From: Pseudomonadota bacterium | Lineage (GTDB): Bacteria > Desulfobacterota > DSM-4660 > Desulfatiglandales > B25-G16 | DNA length: 32,924 nt | Assembly: GCA_030603345.1 (NCBI GenBank) | Contig: JAUVXZ010000006.1 | Coordinates: 1-32,924, forward strand | Direction: 5' to 3' | Part shown: piece after piece, positions 19,627-27,517 of the stretch | Numbering within the stretch: the stretch's first letter is position 1 | Layout: each line of letters begins with the position of its first letter | Position numbers and translations under genes: made by a program | The notes under the pieces: model-generated | Told to the model about the DNA's origin: nothing | Seen by the model: only the letters and a program-made list of their open reading frames with translations | Databases searched by the model: none

Positions 19627-19657
19627 ATTCATCCCCGTGCACAGCACGGGGATGAAT
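19627..19657 (-). promoter_or_regulatory. Perfect 14-bp stem, 3-nt loop hairpin between dctP and dctQM
   Basis: ATTCATCCCCGTGC-ACA-GCACGGGGATGAAT, between dctP stop (19702) and likely dctQM start (19547). Confidence 0.8.
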
Positions 19658-19701
19658 GTTATTGCTCAGTTGAGAGGGTCCAAGAACCGCTGTTGCCTGG
19701 C

Positions 19702-20769
19702 CTATTCCTTATATCCCCCTACGGTTGTTTTTGCATACTCCTTGCCTAACCGGATGGCCTCATCATGGATCTCTTTGGCGTTCTTAATTCCTTTGGCCTC
19801 CATGTCCTTAATCCACTTATCATGTATACCTTGAATCTTATTGGTCCATCTCTTTTTTTCAGCTGCTGGTAAAACATAAAATTTATGTCCTTGACCTTTC
19901 ATCCACTCGGAATCATTAATGGACCCATCGTCGAGCGTCTTACCACAGATTTGAGACAATTTTCTACCGGTCGTATCTTCCAGTATCTTCTTCAGGTCGG
20001 GAGGCAGGCTGTTCCATTTATCAGTGTTTATGGCCCCATAGAAGGGGTCACACATAGCGTCAATTATGGTATGGTATTTTGCTGCGTCGGTGATTTTGAA
20101 AGCTTTACATGGTGCTATGGGGAAAAACATACCTTCTGCCATGCCCCTTTCCAAGGCCAGATATGAATCCGGCGGTGTCATTTGAATAGGGTTCGCCCCC
20201 AGTTTTTTTATTATTTCCCGTATTTGGGGGTTAATGCCGATTATCTTCATGCCCTTTAAGTCTTCCAGGGTTCGTACCATCTTTTTCACTGTGTGAAGGT
20301 TGAAAGTTGCGCTTCCCCATTGCCACAACAGCTTTATGTCTCTAAACTCATTCCGCCACTCCGGGTATTTCTTATACATATCCCAAGTAGTTAAGCTGGC
20401 AGCCTCAGCGCCGTTAAAAGTGAGAGGTGTCTGAATTACCGTATTCAATGGGAATTTACCGTGGACCCAATGACACGGAGATCCTGTCATGTCAATTGAG
20501 CCAGCTACCAAAGCGGAGTAGACCTCTCTAGTGGGACATAGGGCATTTGGATTGAAAAAGTGGATCACCAATCTGCCGCCGCTAAGCTTTTTAACTCTAT
20601 CTATCCAGGGCAGTATGCCGTTTCTTATTGTTGGATGTTTGTCTGGATACTCACTGGCGTATCTTAGCTCGTACTTCTTTTCTGCCGACCAGGCACATAC
20701 GTTAAAGGCTGCTAAGAGTAAAAAACAGGTAAAAATGCCCACCATTGATGCTGAAAATAATTTCCTCAT
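19702..20769 (-). CDS. TRAP transporter solute-binding protein DctP family
   Basis: Signal peptide MRKLFSASMVGIFTCFLLLAAFNVCAWSA; ELRYASEYPDKHP, LVIHFFNPNAL, LEDLKGMKI, ERGMAEGMFFP; upstream of dctQM on the same strand. Confidence 0.92.
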   Translation of the reverse strand: MRKLFSASMVGIFTCFLLLAAFNVCAWSAEKKYELRYASEYPDKHPTIRNGILPWIDRVKKLSGGRLVIHFFNPNALCPTREVYSALVAGSIDMTGSPCHWVHGKFPLNTVIQTPLTFNGAEAASLTTWDMYKKYPEWRNEFRDIKLLWQWGSATFNLHTVKKMVRTLEDLKGMKIIGINPQIREIIKKLGANPIQMTPPDSYLALERGMAEGMFFPIAPCKAFKITDAAKYHTIIDAMCDPFYGAINTDKWNSLPPDLKKILEDTTGRKLSQICGKTLDDGSINDSEWMKGQGHKFYVLPAAEKKRWTNKIQGIHDKWIKDMEAKGIKNAKEIHDEAIRLGKEYAKTTVGGYKE

Positions 20770-21050
20770 TCTTTTGCCCTCCTTTTATAGTTCTTTTCTT
20801 TGCAAGTAAGTCCTGCCTTTTTTAGATTTTCCAATGACCAGCACCACCTCCTTCCAGAAGAATTCATGATGTTGTTGACCGTCTGGCTCGTCCTATTACT
20901 ACCAAGGAACATTATCGAATCATTGGATACTAACATATGCACAGATAAAATATGTACAATTCTTATCTGCACCTGCACTTTGTTTTTCTTGCTACTTTCT
21001 CATAGCCGCTTAGAGGCCTCAAAGGTCACTAAAAGATAAACATATTACCC

Positions 21051-22184
21051 TCAAAATCTAAATGCATCAGGGCCGTAGGTTCTATTCAACGATTCAAATC
21101 TCTTGGGATCGAGTTCTGCCCCTCTGAAGCCTGGATAATCGGAGCCGTAGCGATGAGCCCTGAAAACTAAATTGCTGAATCCTATCTTTTCCATGGGTAT
21201 ATCATAGAAAAATGGGTTAATGTACTCCCAGACGATCTCACCGTCCTTTGTTATCTCGAAGAAATGACCTGTTGGGCCTGCACAGATAAGGGTATTGCCA
21301 TTAGGCAATCTCTGGCAGCCAGAAATAAACGAAGCGAAGAAATTGCAAGGAGTTTTGTCCATATATTCCCAGACAATTTTACCCGTTTCTTGTTCTATTT
21401 CCATAACACGGGAATAACACTGGTTAATGAAGGGGCGATGTAATCCATTATCAAAAACCAAGATGTTGCCGTTATCCAACAGCGTGGGATTATGCGGATG
21501 CGCTAATTCTCCCCGCCCCCATCGCCATGTGATTTCCCCTGTTTTCTTGTCGATGATCAGGATGCTATCTAAGGTGAAACTAGCGGTCATGATGTTCCCA
21601 TCAGGCATAACCTCACAAGAATTACAATGGGTCCACTCAGCACGATGACATAAAGGACAGATAACATCTATTGCAGGATCAAGGTGATCGTAGCCGTACC
21701 ACTCCCAGATTATGTTTCCGTCCTCGTCTATCTCGTGAAAGGAATCACCCCAAATTACCCCTTTACGCTCTGTTCCGCGGATACCACCCTTTATCTTAGC
21801 GGCAATGTCGTCGGGTACCGCTTCCCATCTAAGCACCATGGTGTTACCGTTATCCATACGCCAGAAATCGTGATGCATAAATGGATCTTCGTACCGCCAC
21901 ACTTCCTTGCCGTTCCAATCTAACTCTAGTAAAACTCCACCCATCCCGCCAAATTCACCCGTAAATGGTCCCTTCTCTACCCTACCGGCATACAGTAAGT
22001 GGCCGTTAGGCAGGAGTTTAGCGTGCTCTCCAGGTTTATAAGGGGCTTGCCAGCAGTGAACAAAGCGGCCCTGCATATCGATCAACCAAGTCTTTTCTGC
22101 CCCTTTTGGAGCAAACAAGGTGTAACCATTGTATGCCTTGTGAGGCACATAGACAGTCGTGGATAATAAATCATTTTTCCTCAT
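21051..22184 (-). CDS. Arylsulfotransferase-like (ASST) beta-propeller protein, no signal peptide visible
   Basis: Repeated DG-N-I/T-x-x-W blades (DEDGNIIWEWYGYDHL, KTGEITWRWGRGELAHPHNPTLLDNGNILVFDNG, QETGKIVWEYMDK) and WTHCNSCEVMPDGNIMTASF resembling the ASST catalytic His region. Confidence 0.8.
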   Translation of the reverse strand: MRKNDLLSTTVYVPHKAYNGYTLFAPKGAEKTWLIDMQGRFVHCWQAPYKPGEHAKLLPNGHLLYAGRVEKGPFTGEFGGMGGVLLELDWNGKEVWRYEDPFMHHDFWRMDNGNTMVLRWEAVPDDIAAKIKGGIRGTERKGVIWGDSFHEIDEDGNIIWEWYGYDHLDPAIDVICPLCHRAEWTHCNSCEVMPDGNIMTASFTLDSILIIDKKTGEITWRWGRGELAHPHNPTLLDNGNILVFDNGLHRPFINQCYSRVMEIEQETGKIVWEYMDKTPCNFFASFISGCQRLPNGNTLICAGPTGHFFEITKDGEIVWEYINPFFYDIPMEKIGFSNLVFRAHRYGSDYPGFRGAELDPKRFESLNRTYGPDAFRF

Positions 22185-22200
22185 GAATTACCCTCCGATA

Positions 22201-22373
22201 TTATATTGCTATGGCGTATACTGTGCTGAAAGAGGGATTTACAATTTGTCCCTCAACCGACTAAGCAGGCCTGGAGAACACTTGCAAGGGGTCGCCAGTT
22301 GGGCCAGGGTCATTTGCTTTTCTCTGCGAAGAGCCCGAATTCTTTCTTCTATGTTATTGGGAACCGGCTCCAT
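22201..22373 (-). pseudogene. Frameshifted/truncated XRE-family regulator relic
   Basis: Minus frame 1: MEPVPNNIEERIRALRREKQMTLAQLATPCKCSPGLLSRL then stop; after a one-base shift: EGQIVNPSFSTVYAIAI*. Together a typical XRE HTH. Confidence 0.75.
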
Positions 22374-22706
22374 AGTTAATTTACACTGAAGATTACAGAG
22401 ATATTCAAAAAACCTTTCAGTGTAGTTATAATTTCACTTAGCAAATCACCATGTGTCAAGGAAAACTTTTGCCTCTTTAAGCAAAGCCAATATTTCCCTT
22501 TAAGCGACAAATAAAAAGGTCTTTCTCTTTGTCTAAAGTGACGCCTGTTTCATTTGCTGACACAAGATATTCTTTGCAGCTTTTCTATTCTTGAACCTGA
22601 GAAAATGATGGGTAGCTGCAAGGGTATTTCCAGCTCTGAAATCATCAGCCACATACATCGCTCAGGTATCCAAGGTCCGTATGCAGATCGATAGTCAGGA
22701 TAACTC

Positions 22707-23519
22707 TCAGGTGCTCAATGAATTTCGGTCTCTGATCCAGATAAGCGGCTCAACGCCCATTGATGGCTTGAATGGCAGACCTTCTCGAACACAAGAAGTG
22801 GCGAGAGATGTGTCGCGGACATGGCACCCTGCCAGGGCGTTGATGCCCCAGTCAAACAGGCAGGGCGCAAACGGTGTACTGGGTCCAAGCATGATCGTGA
22901 AGGCCCCTTTGGGAATGAGGTTGAGGATGTCCGCACAGGTGCCGTTAAGGAGGGTAGTTGCTGTCAAGGCAATAACGTCAGCCTGCGGCAGAAATTCGGC
23001 CGCTGTCTCTGTCGGTATATCCCCTTCTTTGGGGTGGGTTTCCAACACCCAGAAGTTTCGGAATTTTCCTCCTATGTCGTCTACAAAGGGAAAATGCCCA
23101 ATGATCGCCACGTTTTTCCCTTGGCCTTGTTTGCGGATCAAATCCTGCGCCTTGAGCAGAACGGTATCTCGAGGAACAGGCAGCAGCGAGTTGATAGCAG
23201 CCATAGCATAGGCTGGGGCGTCTGGAAAGTCTGCCGGCGCGTGCACTAATAGCGAAGCAACTTCCCGCGCCGATTCCGGGATATGGCGATCATCCCTGGA
23301 GATATCTTGGGAGTGACGCCACATGTTTGAACAGATGCCCATGCGGGAGCTTATGACTGCCAGGAAATGGCTCCCCTGGATGATTTCCTTCACAGGCACT
23401 TCAGGCAATCTTGCCACAGCCAAGAAAATCTCTTCGAGCAGCCGTCTTTGGCTTCCTGTCATGGGCCTGTGTGTTGTTTCCATAATGTTCAAACCCTCTG
23501 TCGAGTCCTGGCGCGTCAC
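22707..23519 (-). CDS. DUF364/DUF4213-type Rossmann-like (putative metal-chelation domain) protein
   Basis: AYAMAAINSLL, VAIIGHFPFVDDIGGKFRNFWVLETHP, ADVIALTATTLLNGTCADILNLIPKGAFTIMLGPSTPF. Confidence 0.78.
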   Translation of the reverse strand: MTRQDSTEGLNIMETTHRPMTGSQRRLLEEIFLAVARLPEVPVKEIIQGSHFLAVISSRMGICSNMWRHSQDISRDDRHIPESAREVASLLVHAPADFPDAPAYAMAAINSLLPVPRDTVLLKAQDLIRKQGQGKNVAIIGHFPFVDDIGGKFRNFWVLETHPKEGDIPTETAAEFLPQADVIALTATTLLNGTCADILNLIPKGAFTIMLGPSTPFAPCLFDWGINALAGCHVRDTSLATSCVREGLPFKPSMGVEPLIWIRDRNSLST

Positions 23520-23828
23520 TGAAAATGAAGTGATAAAAACCTACCTTCCGATAACAAGAGGATAGGAAAAAGATGGTTATGTGTCAAGGAGATGTGAATC
23601 CTTGTTTCTGCCCTGGGAGAGAAGAAGGAGAAAAGAAATATTGACTCAGGAGAGGAAACATTTTAAATTCTCTAGGTGTTGCCAGTCCACAGTTCCATAG
23701 AAGCTTTAACTTGAACTGGAACAGAACGAGGTCGCTAGCGGCCCGTGGAAAGAAGGGTTGCCGAAGCGATTGCGTTGATATAACAAGGCTCGTATATAGG
23801 CGCTCGTTTCTTGAAAAGAGGAAAAGAC

Positions 23829-26411
23829 ATGGGAAAGGTAGAAAAGCTGACCACTGGTACAACAGGGGGACCGGTTTTTGTTTATGTGCAGGACGGTCGG
23901 ATAGTACGTATCACACCAATGGAATTTGACGATAGTGACGCGCCCTCATGGGTTATTGAAGCACGGGGCAGAAAGTTTTCCCCACCCCGGAAGACCACTC
24001 TCTCTCCGTACTCATTTGCCTGGCGGTCGATGGTCTATTCGCCTAAGAGACTCTTATATCCCCTCAAGCGGGTCGATTTTGATCCTGACGGCGAACGAAA
24101 CTGCACTAAACGAGGGGAGTCAGGGTATGAGCGGATCAGTTGGGACGAGGCAACAAATATTGTCACGAATGAGATCAAGCGAATCAAACGGGAGTATGGC
24201 CCCGCAGCTATATTGAGCACTGCAAGTTCTCACCATCTCTGGGGACATCTGGGCTACCGTCACAGCACCTACTTCAGGTTCATGAACCTTATTGGATTTA
24301 CGTACGCAGACCATAATCCCGATAGCTGGGAGGGATGGCACTGGGGAGGTATGCATCAGTGGGGATTTAGCCATCGGCTGGGCATTCCCGAGCAGTATGA
24401 TCTGTTGGAGGACGCGCTCAAGCATGCAGAAATGATCGTATTCTGGTCGAGCGACCCTGAGACTACCCATGGAATCTACTCTGCATTTGAAAGTACCTGT
24501 CGCCGTCAATGGCTAAAGGGTTTGGGGGTCAAGATGGTCTTTATCGACCCGTTTTATAATCACACGGCCGGCATGTATGCAGACAAATGGTTCGCTCCGA
24601 GACCAGATACGGGTAATGCCATGGCCTGTGCCATCGCATTTGTGTGGATAACGGAGGACTCTTACGACAAAACCTACATCGAAACCCGAACGGTAGGGTT
24701 TGACAAATTCAAAGACTATATCCTGGGTAAGGAAGACGGCATACCCAAGACGCCTGAGTGGGCAGAAGAAGAAAGCACCATCCCTGCTAGAGAAATCAAA
24801 GCCCTGGCTAGAGAATGGGCCTCTAAGAAAACCATGCTGGCCGCTGGTGGATTGGGCGGCTGGGGAGGTGCGTGTAGGTCCGCAACGGGAACAGATTGGG
24901 CCCGCCTTATGATCAGTTTGGCAGCAATGCAGGGCTTAGGAAAGCCGGGCAGTAACATCTGGGGAACAACCCAGGGAGCGCCCCACAACTCAGATTTTCT
25001 TTTCCCGGGTTATACTGAGGGAGGGATGTCTGGCGATGTGGACAACTCGGCGGCGGGTTTTCGTTTTGTCTATCGCATGCATAAACAACCCACCCGCTCT
25101 AATATAAACGCCCCTATGGGCCAGCACATCCCTCGGCTCAAGATCCCGGAATGCATCCTAGACGGCAAATTTGAGTGGAGAGGAAAGGGATTCTGCGGTC
25201 AGTCTATTGAGGCCCAGTTCCATAAATACAAATACCCGGCGGACGGGTATCCGGAGATTCAGATGTACTACCGGTACGGTGGTTCTTTCATCGGCACCAT
25301 GAATGAGACCAACCGGTATGTGAAGGCCTATAGGACCGAAAGGCTCCCCTTTGCGGTGAACCAGTCCATCTGGTTTGAGGGTGAGGCCAAGTTTGCCGAC
25401 ATCATTCTGCCCGCATGCACCAACTTTGAGCGGTGGGATATTAGCGAATTCGCCGGCTGTCATGGATATATTCCTGACAACACCTCTCAGGTCAACCATA
25501 GGGTCATCACCTTGCAGAAGAAATGCATTGAGCCCCTGGGGGAATCGAAATCAGATTACGAGATCTTCACCTTCTTGGCCAAAAAATTAGGGTTCTCAGA
25601 GGTTTACACCGAAGGCGGCCTGAGCGAACTCGATTGGGTCAGGAGGTATTTTGACGCCACTGATCTGCCCAAATACATTTCATGGGATGAATTCTTCAAG
25701 AAGGGCTACTTCGTGGTTCCCATACCGGAGGAGTACAAAGCCACCCCTGCCCTGAGATGGTTTGCCGAGGACAGGAAAAGGGACACACCAGACTGGGGGC
25801 CCCATCCCGAGTGTCAGGAAGAGTTCGGTAAGGGACTTCAGACAACCTCTGGTCTGATAGAGTTTGAGTCTTCCAGTCTCAAGAAATTTGACCCAGAGGA
25901 TGAAGAGAGACCCCTCATACCCAAATACATACCCTCCTGGGAAGGGCATCACACCACGAGACTCTACACCAAGTACCCGTTGCAGTTGATATCCCCGCAT
26001 CCCCGATTCAGTTTTCACACCATGGGAGATGCGAAGGAGAGCTGGATAAATGAGATCAAGGACCATCGGGTCTTAAAGGAAGACGGCTATTACTACTGGA
26101 TCATACGGATCAACTCGAAGGATGCCAAAGAGCGAGGAATCAAAGAGAACGATCTGGTCAAGGTATTCAATGACCGGGGCGCTGTGATCTGCGCAGCCCA
26201 AGTCACCGAACGGGTTCCTCCTGGCACGGTTCACTCCTATGAGTCCAGTGCAGACTATGATCCTATGGGTAAACCGGGAGAATCAACGGATCGGAATGGA
26301 TGTATCAACCTGCTAACGCCAAGCCGTTACATAACGAAAAATTCCTGCGGCCAGGCACCGAACTCATGTCTCGTACAAATAGAAAAATGGAAGGGGGAGA
26401 GCAGAAAATGA
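23829..26411 (+). CDS. athL: Pyrogallol-phloroglucinol transhydroxylase / resorcinol hydroxylase-family molybdopterin large subunit
   Basis: DMSO-reductase-family fold lacking the N-terminal Fe-S cysteine motif. H141/Y149/D171/S172/W173/W351/Y401 (ORF-track numbering) keep the relative spacing of the Pelobacter acidigallici enzyme residues as I recall them (H144/Y152/D174/S175/W176/W354/Y404). Followed by the matching small subunit. ATG at 23829 (MGKVEK) likely. Confidence 0.82.
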   Translation: MGKVEKLTTGTTGGPVFVYVQDGRIVRITPMEFDDSDAPSWVIEARGRKFSPPRKTTLSPYSFAWRSMVYSPKRLLYPLKRVDFDPDGERNCTKRGESGYERISWDEATNIVTNEIKRIKREYGPAAILSTASSHHLWGHLGYRHSTYFRFMNLIGFTYADHNPDSWEGWHWGGMHQWGFSHRLGIPEQYDLLEDALKHAEMIVFWSSDPETTHGIYSAFESTCRRQWLKGLGVKMVFIDPFYNHTAGMYADKWFAPRPDTGNAMACAIAFVWITEDSYDKTYIETRTVGFDKFKDYILGKEDGIPKTPEWAEEESTIPAREIKALAREWASKKTMLAAGGLGGWGGACRSATGTDWARLMISLAAMQGLGKPGSNIWGTTQGAPHNSDFLFPGYTEGGMSGDVDNSAAGFRFVYRMHKQPTRSNINAPMGQHIPRLKIPECILDGKFEWRGKGFCGQSIEAQFHKYKYPADGYPEIQMYYRYGGSFIGTMNETNRYVKAYRTERLPFAVNQSIWFEGEAKFADIILPACTNFERWDISEFAGCHGYIPDNTSQVNHRVITLQKKCIEPLGESKSDYEIFTFLAKKLGFSEVYTEGGLSELDWVRRYFDATDLPKYISWDEFFKKGYFVVPIPEEYKATPALRWFAEDRKRDTPDWGPHPECQEEFGKGLQTTSGLIEFESSSLKKFDPEDEERPLIPKYIPSWEGHHTTRLYTKYPLQLISPHPRFSFHTMGDAKESWINEIKDHRVLKEDGYYYWIIRINSKDAKERGIKENDLVKVFNDRGAVICAAQVTERVPPGTVHSYESSADYDPMGKPGESTDRNGCINLLTPSRYITKNSCGQAPNSCLVQIEKWKGESRK

Positions 26412-27244
26412 AAAAGTGGAATCTGGTCATCGATGTAGCAAAATGTCACGATTGCAATAACTGTTTTCTCTCCTGTAAGGATGAATACGTGGGTAATGAT
26501 TTCCCGCCTTTCTCCGTGGCCCAACCCAACCATGGCCACCGATGGATGAATATCATGCGCAAAGAGAGGGGCCAATACCCTAAGGTGGACGTTGCCTATC
26601 TGCCCATCCCGTGCATGCACTGCGATGACGCCCCGTGTATCAAAAAATCAAAAGACGGGGCAGTGTATAAAAGAGATGACGGCATCGTCATTATTGACCC
26701 GGAAAAGGCAAAAGGCCAGAAGGATATCCTTGCTACCTGTCCCTATGGTGCTATCTGGTGGAATGAGGAGAAGGCGGTGCCGCAAAAGTGCACACTGTGT
26801 GCCCATCTGCTCGATGAGGGGTGGAAAGAGCCCCGGTGTGTTCAGGCATGTCCCACCGGGGCATTGCGTGTGATCTACGCTGAGGATTTCGAGATGCAGA
26901 AGATCATTGAATCTGAGAATCTGGAAGTATACCAGCCACAATATAAGACAAGGCCCCGTGTATATTACAAGAATCTGTACCGCTACGCCACCTGTTTCAT
27001 TGCGGGCAGTGTGGCCATAAGGGATACAGATGAGTGTGCCGAGGGGGCTACAGTATCACTGATCAAGGGCTCGAAGAAGACAATCGCTGAGGCTGTGACT
27101 AATAACTATGGGGACTTCAAATTCGATGGTTTCGATGAGGATGGTGGCGCCTACAGCCTCGACATCTCTTACAAAGACCGGCCAAAGAAGATCATTGAGT
27201 TAGAGCTCAAGACCAGTGTTAATGTGGGGACCATTCTTCTGTAG
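26408..27244 (+). CDS. athS: Transhydroxylase-family iron-sulfur small subunit with C-terminal beta-sandwich (Cna_B/transthyretin-like) domain
   Basis: MKKWNLVIDVAKCHDCNNCFLSC...; 12 cysteines in the ferredoxin part; C-terminal AGSVAIRDTDECAEGATVSLIKGSKKTIAEAVTNNYGDFKFDGFDEDGGAYSLDISYKDRPKK. ATG 26408 overlaps the large-subunit stop by 4 nt. Confidence 0.85.
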   Translation: MKKWNLVIDVAKCHDCNNCFLSCKDEYVGNDFPPFSVAQPNHGHRWMNIMRKERGQYPKVDVAYLPIPCMHCDDAPCIKKSKDGAVYKRDDGIVIIDPEKAKGQKDILATCPYGAIWWNEEKAVPQKCTLCAHLLDEGWKEPRCVQACPTGALRVIYAEDFEMQKIIESENLEVYQPQYKTRPRVYYKNLYRYATCFIAGSVAIRDTDECAEGATVSLIKGSKKTIAEAVTNNYGDFKFDGFDEDGGAYSLDISYKDRPKKIIELELKTSVNVGTILL

Positions 27245-27517
27245 CTCTCAGCAAGGCGCGCTGGCCCAGAGGTAGCGCCACAGGCAAGGTGTCTTGCTCT
27301 AAGGCATTGGGATTTTCGGCATTGACATTTATTTAGGCCCGGTCTGGCGCGACAGAACAGGATCATGCTCTTGCCATCATAACACTATGATCGCAGAAGG
27401 TATTGAATTGAACCATTGTACGTCGGACCTGGGCCAGGGATTTTAGTATTTGAATTTGGGATTTCTATTCATGCCTTTTCGATTTGAGATGAAACTTCAT
27501 TAGATGTGTCAGCACGG

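Noticed and set aside
19627-19657. CRISPR-repeat-like palindrome (ATTCATCCCCGTGC...GCACGGGGATGAAT)
   Set aside because: Only one copy, no spacers or additional repeats, no cas genes; better explained as an intercistronic hairpin.
21615-21659. CPLCH as a c-type heme binding motif in the ASST-like protein
   Set aside because: No signal peptide for export and the motif sits in an ASST catalytic-region insertion; a metal or redox role is more plausible than heme c.
22451-22462. 12-bp identical ATGTGTCAAGGA at 22451 and 23579 as a shared operator
   Set aside because: Many chance 12-mer pairs are expected in 33 kb; no further symmetry conserved between the two sites.
24120-24509. 129-aa minus-strand ORF inside the transhydroxylase large subunit (and similar overlapping ORFs such as 25158-25499, 25680-26066)
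   Set aside because: Opposite a conserved coding region; composition consistent with antisense shadow frames.
27245-27300. tRNA-like appearance of GGCGCGCTGGCCCAGAGGTAGCGCC after the transhydroxylase operon
   Set aside because: Could not fold a cloverleaf or find a TPsiC arm; only a weak GGCGC/GCGCC stem.
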